This document shows, piece after piece, positions 51,752 to 63,700 of a DNA stretch of 64,000 nt. Positions within the stretch are counted from its first letter, which is position 1, and each line of letters opens with the position of its first letter. The position numbers and the translations under genes were made by a program. This DNA is from Prosopocoilus inquinatus (lineage: Eukaryota; Arthropoda; Insecta; Coleoptera; Lucanidae), in the NCBI GenBank assembly GCA_036172665.1, contig CM069875.1:15717806-15781805 (forward strand). The letters run 5' to 3'. Under the pieces are notes generated by a model, which made no database searches, had not been told where the DNA came from, and saw only the letters and a list, made by a program, of their open reading frames with translations.

Positions 51752-54700
51752 GATAGATAAGTAAGGATCGATTACATACATCACAGGAACAACGCTAATG
51801 CGTGTTGTTTCATTTAAAACTATTTCCAGCTTCTGCTGCGTCCGATAATTTCGTATCTCACATCAGAGTTACTGGAGGTCATCCAAACGTCAAATAACAT
51901 GATAAATGAGTAAGGATCAATTAGATACATCACAGGAACAACGCTAATGCGTGTTGTATCTTTTAAAACTATTTCCAGCTTCAGCTGCGTCCGAGAACTT
52001 CGTATCTCACTTCAGAGTTACTGGAGTCCATCCAAACGTCAAATAACATGATAGATGAGTAAGGATCGATTAGATACATCACAGGAACTACGCTAATGCG
52101 TGTTGTTTCATTTAAAACTATTTCCAGCTTCTGCTGCGTCCGATAATTTCGTATCTCACATCAGAGTTACTGGAGGTCATCCAAACGTCAAATAACATGA
52201 TAAATGAGTAAGGATCGATTAGATACATCACAGGAACAACGCTAATGCGTGTTGTATCTTTTAAAACTATTTCCAGCTTCTGCTGCGTCCGAAAACGTCG
52301 TATCTCACATCAAAATTACTGGAGTCCATCGAAACGTCAAATAACATAGTAGCTAAGTAAGGATCGATTAGATACATCACAGGAACAACGCTAATACGTG
52401 TTGCTTCGTTTAAAACTATTTCCAGCTCCTGCTGCGCCCAAAAACTTTGTATCTCACATCAGAGTTACCGGAGTCCATCCAAACGTCAAATAACATGTTA
52501 GATAAGTAAGGATCGTTTAGATACATCACAGGAACAACGCTAATACGTGTTGTTTCGTTCAAAACAAGTTCCAGCTTCTGCTGCGTCCGAGATCTTTGTA
52601 TCTCACATCAGAGTTACTGGAGTCCGTCCAAACGTCAAATAACATGATAGATGAGTAAGGATCGATTAGATACATCACAGGAACAACGCTAATATGTGTT
52701 GTTTCGTTTAAAACTATTTCCAGCTGCTGCTGCGTCCGAAAAATTCGTATCTCACATTAGAGTTACTGGAGTCCATCGAAACGTCAAATAACATGTTAGA
52801 TATGTAAGGATCGATTAGATACATCACAGGAACAACGCTAATACGTGTTGTTTCGTTCAAAACTATTTCCAGCTTCTGCTGCGTCCAAAAACTTTGTATC
52901 TCACATCAGAGTTACTGGAGTCTATCCAAACGTAAAATAACATGATAGATGAGTAACGATCGATTAGATACATCACAGGAACAACGCTAATGCGTGTTGT
53001 TTCATTTAAAACTATTTCCAGCTTCTGCTGCGTCCGATAATTTCATATCTCACATCAGAGTTACTGGAGTCCATCCAAACGTCAAACAACATGATAGATA
53101 AGTAAGGATCGATTAGATACATCACAGGAACAACGCTAATACGTGTTGTTTCGTTTAGAATTATTTCCAGCTCCTGCTGCGTCCAAAAACTTCGTATCTC
53201 ACATCAGAGTTACTAGAGTCCATCGAAACGTCAAATAACATGATAGATGAGTAAGGATCGATTAGATACATCACAGGAACAACGCTAATGCGTGTTGTTT
53301 CGTTTAAAACTATTTCCAGCTTCAGCTGCGTCCGAGAACTTCTTATCTCACTTCAGAGTTACTGGAGCCCATCCAAACGTCAATTAACATGATAGATGAG
53401 TAAGGATCGATTAGATACATCACAGGAACAACCATAATACGTGTTGTTTCGTTCAAAACTATTTCCAGCTTCTGCTGCGTCCGAGAACTTTGTATCTCAC
53501 ATCAGAGATACTGGAGTCCATTCAAACGTCAAATAACATGATAGATGAGTAAGGATCGATTAGATACATCACAGGAACAACGCTAATGCGTGTTGTTTCA
53601 TTTAAAACTATTTCCAGCTTCTGCTGCGTCCGAAAATTTCGTATCTCACATCAGAGTTACTGGAGTCCATCGAAACGCCAAATAACATGATAGATGAGTA
53701 AGGATCGATTAGATACATCACAGGAACAACGCTAATGCGTGTTGTTTCGTTTAAAACTATTTCCAGCTTCTACTGCGTCCGAAAATTTCGTATCTCACAT
53801 CAAAGTTATTGGAGTCCATCGAAACGCCAAATAACATGATAGATGAGTAAGGATCGATTAGATACATCACAGGAACAACGCTAATGCGTGTTGTTTCGTT
53901 TAAAACTATTTCCAGCTTCAGCTGCCTCCGAGAACTTCGTATCTCACTTCAGAGTTACTGGAGTCCATCCAAACGTCAAATAACATGATAGATGAGTAAG
54001 GATCGATTAGATACATCACAGGAACAACGCTAATGCGTGTTGTTTCATTTAAAACTATTTCCAGCTTCAGCTGCGTCCGAGAACTTCGTATCTCACTTCA
54101 GAGTTACTGGAGTCCATCCAAACGTCAAATAACATGATAGATGAGTAAGGATCGATTAGATACATCACAGGAACTACGCTAATGCGTGTTGTTTCATTTA
54201 AAACTATTTCCAGCTTCTGCTGCGTCCGATAATTTCGTATCTCACATCAGAGTTACTGGAGGTCATCCAAACGTCAAATAACATGATAAATGAGTAAGGA
54301 TCGATTAGATACATCACAGGAACAACGCTAATGCGTGTTGTATCTTTTAAAACTATTTCCAGCTTCTGCTGCGTCCGAAAACGTCGTATCTCACATCAAA
54401 ATTACTGGAGTCCATCGAAACGTCAAATAACATAGTAGCTAAGTAAGGATCGATTAGATACATCACAGGAACAACGCTAATACGTGTTGCTTCGTTTAAA
54501 ACTATTTCCAGCTCCTGCTGCGCCCAAAAACTTTGTATCTCACATCAGAGTTACCGGAGTCCATCCAAACGTCAAATAACATGTTAGATAAGTAAGGATC
54601 GTTTAGATACATCACAGGAACAACGCTAATACGTGTTGTTTCGTTCAAAACAAGTTCCAGCTTCTGCTGCGTCCGAGATCTTTGTATCTCACATCAGAGT

Positions 54701-56596
54701 TACTGGAGTCCGTCCAAACGTCAAATAACATGATAGATGAGTAAGGATCGATTAGATACATCACAGGAACAACGCTAATATGTGTTGTTTCGTTTAAAAC
54801 TATTTCCAGCTGCTGCTGCGTCCGAAAAATTCGTATCTCACATTAGAGTTACTGGAGTCCATCGAAACGTCAAATAACATGTTAGATATGTATGGATCGA
54901 TTAGATACATCACAGGAACAACGCTAATACGTGTTGTTTCGTTCAAAACTATTTCCAGCTTCTGCTGCGTCCAAAAACTTTGTATCTCACATCAGAGTTA
55001 CTGGAGTCTATCCAAACGTAAAATAACATGATAGATGAGTAACGATCGATTAGATACATCACAGGAACAACGCTAATGCGTGTTGTTTCATTTAAAACTA
55101 TTTCCAGCTTCTGCTGCGTCCGATAATTTCGTATCTCACATCAGAGTTACTGGAGTCCATCCAAACGTCAAACAACATGATAGATAAGTAAGGATCGATT
55201 AGATACATCACAGGAACAACGCTAATACGTGTTGTTTCGTTTAGAACTATTTCCAGCTCCTGCTGCGTCCAAAAACTTCGTATCTCACATCAGAGTTACT
55301 AGAGTCCATCGAAACGTCAAATAACATGATAGATGAGTAAGGATCGATTAGATACATCACAGGAACAACGCTAATGCGTGTTGTTTCGTTTAAAACTATT
55401 TCCAGCTTCAGCTGCGTCCGAGAACTTCTTATCTCACATCAGAGTTACTGGAGTCCATCGAAACGCCAAATAACATGATAGATGAGTAAGGATCGATTAG
55501 ATACATCACAGGAACAACGCTAATGCGTGTTGTTTCGTTTAAAACTATTTCCAGCTTCTACTGCGTCCGAAAATTTCGTATCTCACATCAAAGTTATTGG
55601 AGTCCATCGAAACGCCAAATAACATGATAGATGAGTAAGGATCGATTAGATACATCACAGGAACAACGCTAATGCGTGTTGTTTCGTTTAAATCTATTTC
55701 CAGCTTCAGCTGCGTCCGTGAACTTCGTATCTCACTTCAGAGTTACTGGAGCCCATCCAAACGTCAAATAACATGATAGATGAGTAAGGATCGATTACAT
55801 ACATCACAGGAACAACGCTAATGCATGTTGTTTCATTTAAAACTATTTTCAGCTTGTGCTGCGTCCGAAAATTTCCTATCTCACATCAGAGTTACTGGAG
55901 TCCATCGAAACGTCAAATAACATAGTAGATAAGTAAGGATCGATTAGATACATCACAGGAACAACGCTAATACGTGTTATTTCGTTCAAAACTATTTCCA
56001 GCTTCTGCTGCGTCCGAGAACTTTGTATCTCACATCAGAGTTACTGGAGTCCGTTTAAACGTCAAATAACATGATAGATGAGTAAGGATCGATTAGATAC
56101 ATCACAGGAACAACGCTAATGCGTGCTGTTTCGTTTAAAACTATTTCCAGCTTCTGCTGCGTCCGAGAACTTCTTATCTCACTTCAGAGTTACCGGAGCC
56201 CATCCAAACGTCAAATAACATGATAGATGAGTAAGGATCGATTAGATACATCACAGGAACAACGCTAATACGTGTTGTTTCGTTCAAAACTATTTCCAGC
56301 TTCAGCTGCGTCCGAGAACTTTGTATCTCACATCAGAGTTACTGGAGTCCATTTAAACGTCAAATAACATGATAGATGAGTAAGGATCGATTAGATACAT
56401 CACAGGAACAACGCCAATGCGTGTTGTTTCATTTAAAACTATTTCCAGCTTCTGCTGCGTCCGAAAATTTAGTATCTCACATCAGAGATACTGGAGTCCA
56501 TCCAAACTTCAAATAACATGATAGATGAGTAAGGATCGATTAGATACATCACAGGAACAACGCTAATGCGTGTTGTTTCGTTTAAAACTATTTCCA
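51752..56596. repeat. Long duplicated segment, copy B of the 71-monomer offset
   Basis: This is the partner of 41180-46024 with two block Z copies (52434 and 54520) and a cassette. It starts in the monomer where GATAAGTAAGG is followed by ATTACATAC. Its left side belongs to a short stretch (51385-51745) of GTTAGATAAG/GTTTAGATAC and CTCCTGCTGCG monomers that resembles 7.6-7.95 kb and the window's last 300 bases. Private changes include ACCATAATACG (about 53431) and ATGTATGGATCG (about 54888). Confidence 0.92.
55430..56590. repeat. 8-monomer tandem duplication, first copy
   Basis: This repeats at about 56622-57782 with an offset of 1,192 bp, exactly eight monomers (ACGCCAATGCG at 56411 and 57603, CCGTGAACTTCG at about 55718 and 56910). 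The equivalent stretch at 44.86-46.0 kb is single, so this duplication arose after the 71-monomer copy. One site does not follow: CTTCTACTGCG here but CTTTTACTGCG in the second copy and in the 45-kb ancestor. Confidence 0.9.
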
Positions 56597-56621
56597 GCTT
56601 CTGCTGCGTCCGAAAATTTCG

Positions 56622-57782
56622 TATCTCACATCAGAGTTACTGGAGTCCATCGAAACGCCAAATAACATGATAGATGAGTAAGGATCGATTAGATACATCA
56701 CAGGAACAACGCTAATGCGTGTTGTTTCGTTTAAAACTATTTCCAGCTTTTACTGCGTCCGAAAATTTCGTATCTCACATCAAAGTTATTGGAGTCCATC
56801 GAAACGCCAAATAACATGATAGATGAGTAAGGATCGATTAGATACATCACAGGAACAACGCTAATGCGTGTTGTTTCGTTTAAAACTATTTCCAGCTTCA
56901 GCTGCGTCCGTGAACTTCGTATCTCACTTCAGAGTTACTGGAGCCCATCCAAACGTCAAATAACATGATAGATGAGTAAGGATCGATTACATACATCACA
57001 GGAACAACGCTAATGCATGTTGTTTCATTTAAAACTATTTTCAGCTTGTGCTGCGTCCGAAAATTTCCTATCTCACATCAGAGTTACTGGAGTCCATCGA
57101 AACGTCAAATAACATAGTAGATAAGTAAGGATCGATTAGATACATCACAGGAACAACGCTAATACGTGTTATTTCGTTCAAAACTATTTCCAGCTTCTGC
57201 TGCGTCCGAGAACTTTGTATCTCACATCAGAGTTACTGGAGTCCGTTTAAACGTCAAATAACATGATAGATGAGTAAGGATCGATTAGATACATCACAGG
57301 AACAACGCTAATGCGTGCTGTTTCGTTTAAAACTATTTCCAGCTTCTGCTGCGTCCGAGAACTTCTTATCTCACTTCAGAGTTACCGGAGCCCATCCAAA
57401 CGTCAAATAACATGATAGATGAGTAAGGATCGATTAGATACATCACAGGAACAACGCTAATACGTGTTGTTTCGTTCAAAACTATTTCCAGCTTCAGCTG
57501 CGTCCGAGAACTTTGTATCTCACATCAGAGTTACTGGAGTCCATTTAAACGTCAAATAACATGATAGATGAGTAAGGATCGATTAGATACATCACAGGAA
57601 CAACGCCAATGCGTGTTGTTTCATTTAAAACTATTTCCAGCTTCTGCTGCGTCCGAAAATTTAGTATCTCACATCAGAGATACTGGAGTCCATCCAAACT
57701 TCAAATAACATGATAGATGAGTAAGGATCGATTAGATACATCACAGGAACAACGCTAATGCGTGTTGTTTCGTTTAAAACTA
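56622..57782. repeat. 8-monomer tandem duplication, second copy
   Basis: Near identical to 55430-56590. It keeps CTTTTACTGCG (about 56746), as at about 44990. The first copy also has a private AAATCTATTTCC near 55690. After 57782 the array continues in the order seen after 46024. Confidence 0.9.
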
Positions 57783-57787
57783 TTTCC

Positions 57788-60700
57788 AGCTTCAGCTGCG
57801 TCCGAGAACTTTGTATCTCACATCAGAGTTACTGGAGTCCACCCAAACGTCAAGTAACATGATAGATGAGTAAGGATCGATTAGATACATCACAGGAACA
57901 ACGCTAATGCGTGTTGTTTCATTTAAAACTATTTCCAGCTTCTGCTGCGTCCGAAAATTTCGTATCTCACATCAGAGTTACTGGAGTCCATCGAAACGCC
58001 AAATAACATGATAGATGAGTAAGGATCGATTAGATACATCACAGGAACAACGCTAATGCGTGTTGTTTCATTTAAAACTATTTCCAGCTTCTGCTGCGTC
58101 CGAAAATTTCGTATCTCACATCAAAGTTACTGGAGTCCATCGAAACGCCAAATAACATGATAGATGAGTAAGGATCGATTAGATACATCACAGGAACAAC
58201 GCTAATGCGTGTTGTTTCGTTTAAAACTATTTCCAGCTTCAGCTGCGTCCGAAAATTTCGTATCTCACATCAGAGATACTGGAGTCCATCCAAACGTCAA
58301 ATAACATGATAGATGAGTAAGGATCGATTACATACATCACAGGAACAACGCTAATGCGTATTGTTTCATTTAAAACTATTTTCAGCTTCTGCTGCGTATG
58401 AAAATTTCGTATCTCACATCAGAGTTACTGGAGTCCATCGAAACGTCATATAACATAGTAGATAAGTAAGGATCGATTAGATACATCACAGGAACAACGC
58501 TAATACTTGTTGTTTCGTTTAAAACTATTTCCAGCTTCTGCTGCGTCCGAAAATTTCGTATCTCACATCAGAGATACTGGAGTCCATCCAAACGTCAAAT
58601 AACATGATAGATGAGTAAGGATCGATTAGATACATCACAGGAACAACGCTAATACGTGTTGTTTCGTTTAAAACTATTTCCAGCTCCTGCTGCGTCCAAA
58701 AACTTCGTATCTCACATCAGAGTTACTAGAGTCCATCGAAACGTCAAATAACATGATAGATGAGTAAGGATCGATTAGATACATCACAGGAACAACGCTA
58801 ATGCGTGTTGTTTCGTTTAAAACTATTTCCAGCTTCAGCTGCGTCCGAGAACTTCGTATCTCACATCAGAGTTACTGGAGTCCATCGAAACGCCAAATAA
58901 CATGATAGATGAGTAAGGATCGATTAGATACATCACAGGAACAACGCTAATGCGTGTTGTTTCGCTTAAAACTATTTCCAGCTTCTGCTGCGTCCGAGAA
59001 CTTCGTATCTCACGTCAGGGTTACTGGAGTCCATCCAATCGTCAAATAACATGATAGATGAGTAAGTATCGATTAGATACATCACAGGAACAACGCTAAT
59101 GCGTGTTGTTTCGTTCAAAACTATTTCCAGCTTCTGCTGCGTCCGAGAACTTTGTATCTCACATCAGAGTTACTGGAGTCCGTCCAAACGTTAAATAACA
59201 TGATAGATGAGTAAGGATCGATTAGATACATCACAACAACAACGCTAATGCGTGTTGTTTCGTTTAAAACTATTTCCAGCTTCTGCTGCGTCCGAAAATT
59301 TCGTATCTCACATCAGAGATACTGGAGTCCATCCAAACGTCAAATAACATGATAGATGAGTAAGGATCGATTAGATACATCACAGGAACAACGCTAATAT
59401 GTGTTGTTTCGTTTAAAATTATTTCCAGCTTCTGCTGCCTCCGAGAACTTCTTATCTCACTTCAGAGTTACTGGAGCCCATCCAAACGTCAAATAACATG
59501 ATAGATGAGTAAGGATCGATTAGATACATCACAGGAACAACGCTAATACGTGTTGTTTCGTTCAAAACTATTTCCAGCTTCTGCTGCGTCTGAGAACTTT
59601 GTATCTCACATCAGAGTTACTGGATTCCATTTAAACGTCAAATAACATGATAGATGAGTAAGGATCGATTAGATACATCACAGGAACAACGCTAATGCGT
59701 GTTGTTTCGTTTAAAACTATTTCCAGCTTCTGCTGCGTCCGAAAATTTCGTATCTCACATCAAAGTTACTGGAGTCCATCGAAACGCCAAATAACATGAT
59801 AGATGAGTAAGGATCGATTAGATACATCACAGGAACAACGCTAATGCGTGTTCTTTCGTTTAAAACTATTTCCAGCTTCAGCTGCGTCCGAGAACTTCTT
59901 ATCTCACATCAGAGTTACTGGAGTCCATCGAAACGTCAAATAACATAGTAGATAAGTAAGGATCGATTAGATACATCACAGGAACAACGCTAATACGTGT
60001 TATTTCGTTCAAAACTATTTCCAGCTTCTGCTGCGTCCGAGAACTTTGTATCTCACATCAGAGTTACTGGAGTCCGTTTAAACGTCAAATAACATGATAG
60101 ATGAGTAAGGATCGATTAGATACATCACAGGAACAACGCTAATGCGTGCTGTTTCGTTTAAAACTATTTCCAGCTTCTGCTGCGTCCGAGAACTTCTTAT
60201 CTCACTTCAGAGTTACCGGAGCCCATCCAAATGTCAAATAACATGATAGATGAGTAAGGATCGATTAGATACATCGCAGGAACAACGCTAATGCGTGTTG
60301 TTTCGTTTAAAACTATTTCCAGCTTCCGCTGCGTCCGAGAACTTTGTATCTCACATCAGAGTTACTGGAGTCCATCCAAACGTCAAATAACATGATAGAT
60401 GAGTAAGGATCGATTAGATACATCACAGGAACAACGCTAATGCGTGTTGTTTCATTTAAAACTATTTCCAGCTTCTGCTGCGTCCGAAAATTTCGTATCT
60501 CACATCAGAGTTACTGGAGTCCATCGAAACGCCAAATAACATGATAGATGAGTAAGGATCGATTAGATACATCACAGGAACAACGCTAACGCGTGTTGTT
60601 TCATTTAAAACTATTTCCAGCTTCTGCTGCGTCCGAAAATTTCGTATCTCACATCAAAGTTACTGGAGTCCATCGAAACGCCAAATAACATGATAGATGA

Positions 60701-63700
60701 GTAAGGATCGATTAGATACATCACAGGAACAACGCTAATGCGTGTTGTTTCGTTTAAAACTATTTCCAGCTTCAGCTGCGTCCGAAAATTTCGTATCTCA
60801 CATCAGAGATACTGGAGTCCATCCAAACGCCAAATAACATGATAGATGAGTAAGGATCGATTAGATACATCACAGGAACAACGCTAACGCGTGTTGTTTC
60901 ATTTAAAACTATTTCCAGCTTCTGCTGCGTCCGAAAATTTCGTATCTCACATCAAAGTTACTGGAGTCCATCGAAACGCCAAATAACATGATAGATGAGT
61001 AAGGATCGATTAGATACATCACAGGAACAACGCTAACGCGTGTTGTTTCATTTAAAACTATTTCCAGCTTCTGCTGCGTCCGAAAATTTCGTATCTCACA
61101 TCAAAGTTACTGGAGTCCATCGAAACGCCAAATAACATGATAGACGAGTAAGGATCGATTACATACATCACAGGAACAACGCTAATGCGTGCTGTTTCAT
61201 TTAAAACTATTTTCAGCTTCTGCTGCGTATGAAAATTTCGTATCTCACATCAGAGTTACTGGAGTCCATCGAAACGTCATATAACATAGTAGATAAGTAA
61301 GGATCGATTAGATACATCACAGGAACAACGCTAATACGTGTTGTTTCGTTTAAAACTATTTCCAGCTTCTGCTGCGTCCGAAAATTTCGTATCTCACATC
61401 AGAGATACTGGAGTCCATCCAAACGTCAAATAACATGATAGATGAGTAAGGATCGATTAGATACATCACAGGAACAACGCTAATACGTGTTGTTTCGTTT
61501 AAAACTATTTCCAGCTCCTGCTGCGTCCAAAAACTTCGTATCTCACATCAGAGTTACTAGAGTCCATCGAAACGTCAAATAACATGATAGATGAGTAAGG
61601 ATCGATTAGATACATCACAGGAACAACGCTAATGCGTGTTGTTTCGTTTAAAACTATTTCCAGCTTCAGCTGCGTCCGAGAACTTCGTATCTCACTTCAG
61701 AGTTACTGGAGCCCATCCAAACGTCAAATAACATGATAGATGAGTAAGGATCGATTACATACATCACAGGAACAACGCTAATGCGTGTTGTTTCATTTAA
61801 AACTATTTCCAGCTTCTGCTGCGTCCGAAAATTTCGTATCTCACATCAGAGTTACTGGAGTCCATCCAAACGTCAAATAACATGATAGATGAGTAAGGAT
61901 CGATTAGATACATCACATCAACAACGCTAATACTTGTTGTTTCGTTCAAAACTATTTCCAGCTTCTGCTGCGTCCGAGAACTTTGTATCTCACATCAGAG
62001 TTACTGGAGTCCATTCAAACATCAAATAACATGATAGATCAGTAAGGATCGATTAGATACATCACAGGAACAACGCTAATGCGTGTTGTTTCATTTAAAA
62101 CTATTTCCAGTTTCTGCTGCGTCCGAAAATTTCGTATCTCACATCAGAGTTACTGGAGTCCATCGAAACGCCAAATAACATGATAGATGAGTAACGATCG
62201 ATTAGATACATCACAGGAACAACGCTAATGCGTGTTGTTTCGTTTAAAACTATTTCCAGCTTCTGCTGCGTCCGAAAATTTCGTATCTCACATCAAAGTT
62301 ACTGGAGTCCATCGAAACGCCAAATAACATGATAGATGAGTAAGGATCGATTAGATACATCACAGGAACAACGCTAATGCGTGTTGTTTCGTTTAAAATT
62401 ATTTCCAGCTTCAGCTGCGTCCGAGAACTTCGTATCTCACTTCAGAGTTACTGGAGCCCATCCAAACGTCAAATAACATGATAGATGAGTAAGGATCGAT
62501 TACATACATCACAGGAACAACGCTAATGCGTGTTGTTTCATTTAAAACTATTTCCACCTTGTGCTGCGTCCGAAAATTTCGTATCTCACATCAGAATTAC
62601 TGGAGTCCATCCAAACGTCAAATAACATGATAGATGAGTAAGGATCGATTAGATACATCACAGGAACAACGCTAATACGTGTTGTTTCGTTTAAAACTAT
62701 TTCCAGCTTCTGCTGCGTCCGAAAACGTCTTACCTCACATCAGACTTACTGGAGTCCATCCAAACGTCAAATAACATGTTAGATAAGTAAGGATCGTTTA
62801 GATACATCACAGGAACAACGCTAATGCGTGTTGTTTCGTTTAAAACTATTTCCAGCTTCTGCTGCGTCCGAAAATTTAGTATCTCACATCAGAGATACTG
62901 GAGTCCATCCAAACGTCAAATAACATGATAGATGAGTAAGGATCGATTAGATACATCACAGGAACAACGCTAATACGTGTTGTTTCGTTGAAAACTATTT
63001 CCAGCTTCTGCTGCGTCCGAAATCTTTGTATCTCACATCAGAGTTACTGGAGTCCATCCAAACGTCAAATAAGATGATAGATGAGTAAGGGTCGATTAGA
63101 TACATCACAGGAACAACGCTAATGCGTGTTGTTTCGTTTAAAACTATTTCCAGCTTCTGCTGCGTCCGAAAATTTAGTATCTCACATCAGAGATACTGGA
63201 GTCCATCCAAACGTCAAATAACATGATAGATGAGTAAGGATCGATTAGATACATCACAGGAACAACGCTAATACGTGTTGTTTCGTTGAAAACTATTTCC
63301 AGCTGCGTCCGAAATCTTTGTATCTCACATCAGAGTTACTGGAGTCCATCCAAACGTCAAATAAGATGATAGATGAGTAAGGATCGATTAGATACATCAC
63401 AGGAACAACGCTAATGCGTGTTGTTTCGTTTAAAACTATTTCCAGCTTCTGCTGCGTCCGAAAATTTCGTATCTCACATCAAAGTTACTGGAGTCCATCG
63501 AAACGCCAAATAACATGATAGATGAGTAAGGATCGATTAGATACATCACAGGAGCAACGCTAATGCGTGTTGTTTCGTTTAAAACTATTTCCAGCTTCAG
63601 CTGCGTCCGAGAACTTCTTATCTCACTTCAGAGTTACTGGAGCCCATCCAAACGCCAAATAACATGATAGATGAGTAAGGATCGATTAGATACATCACAG

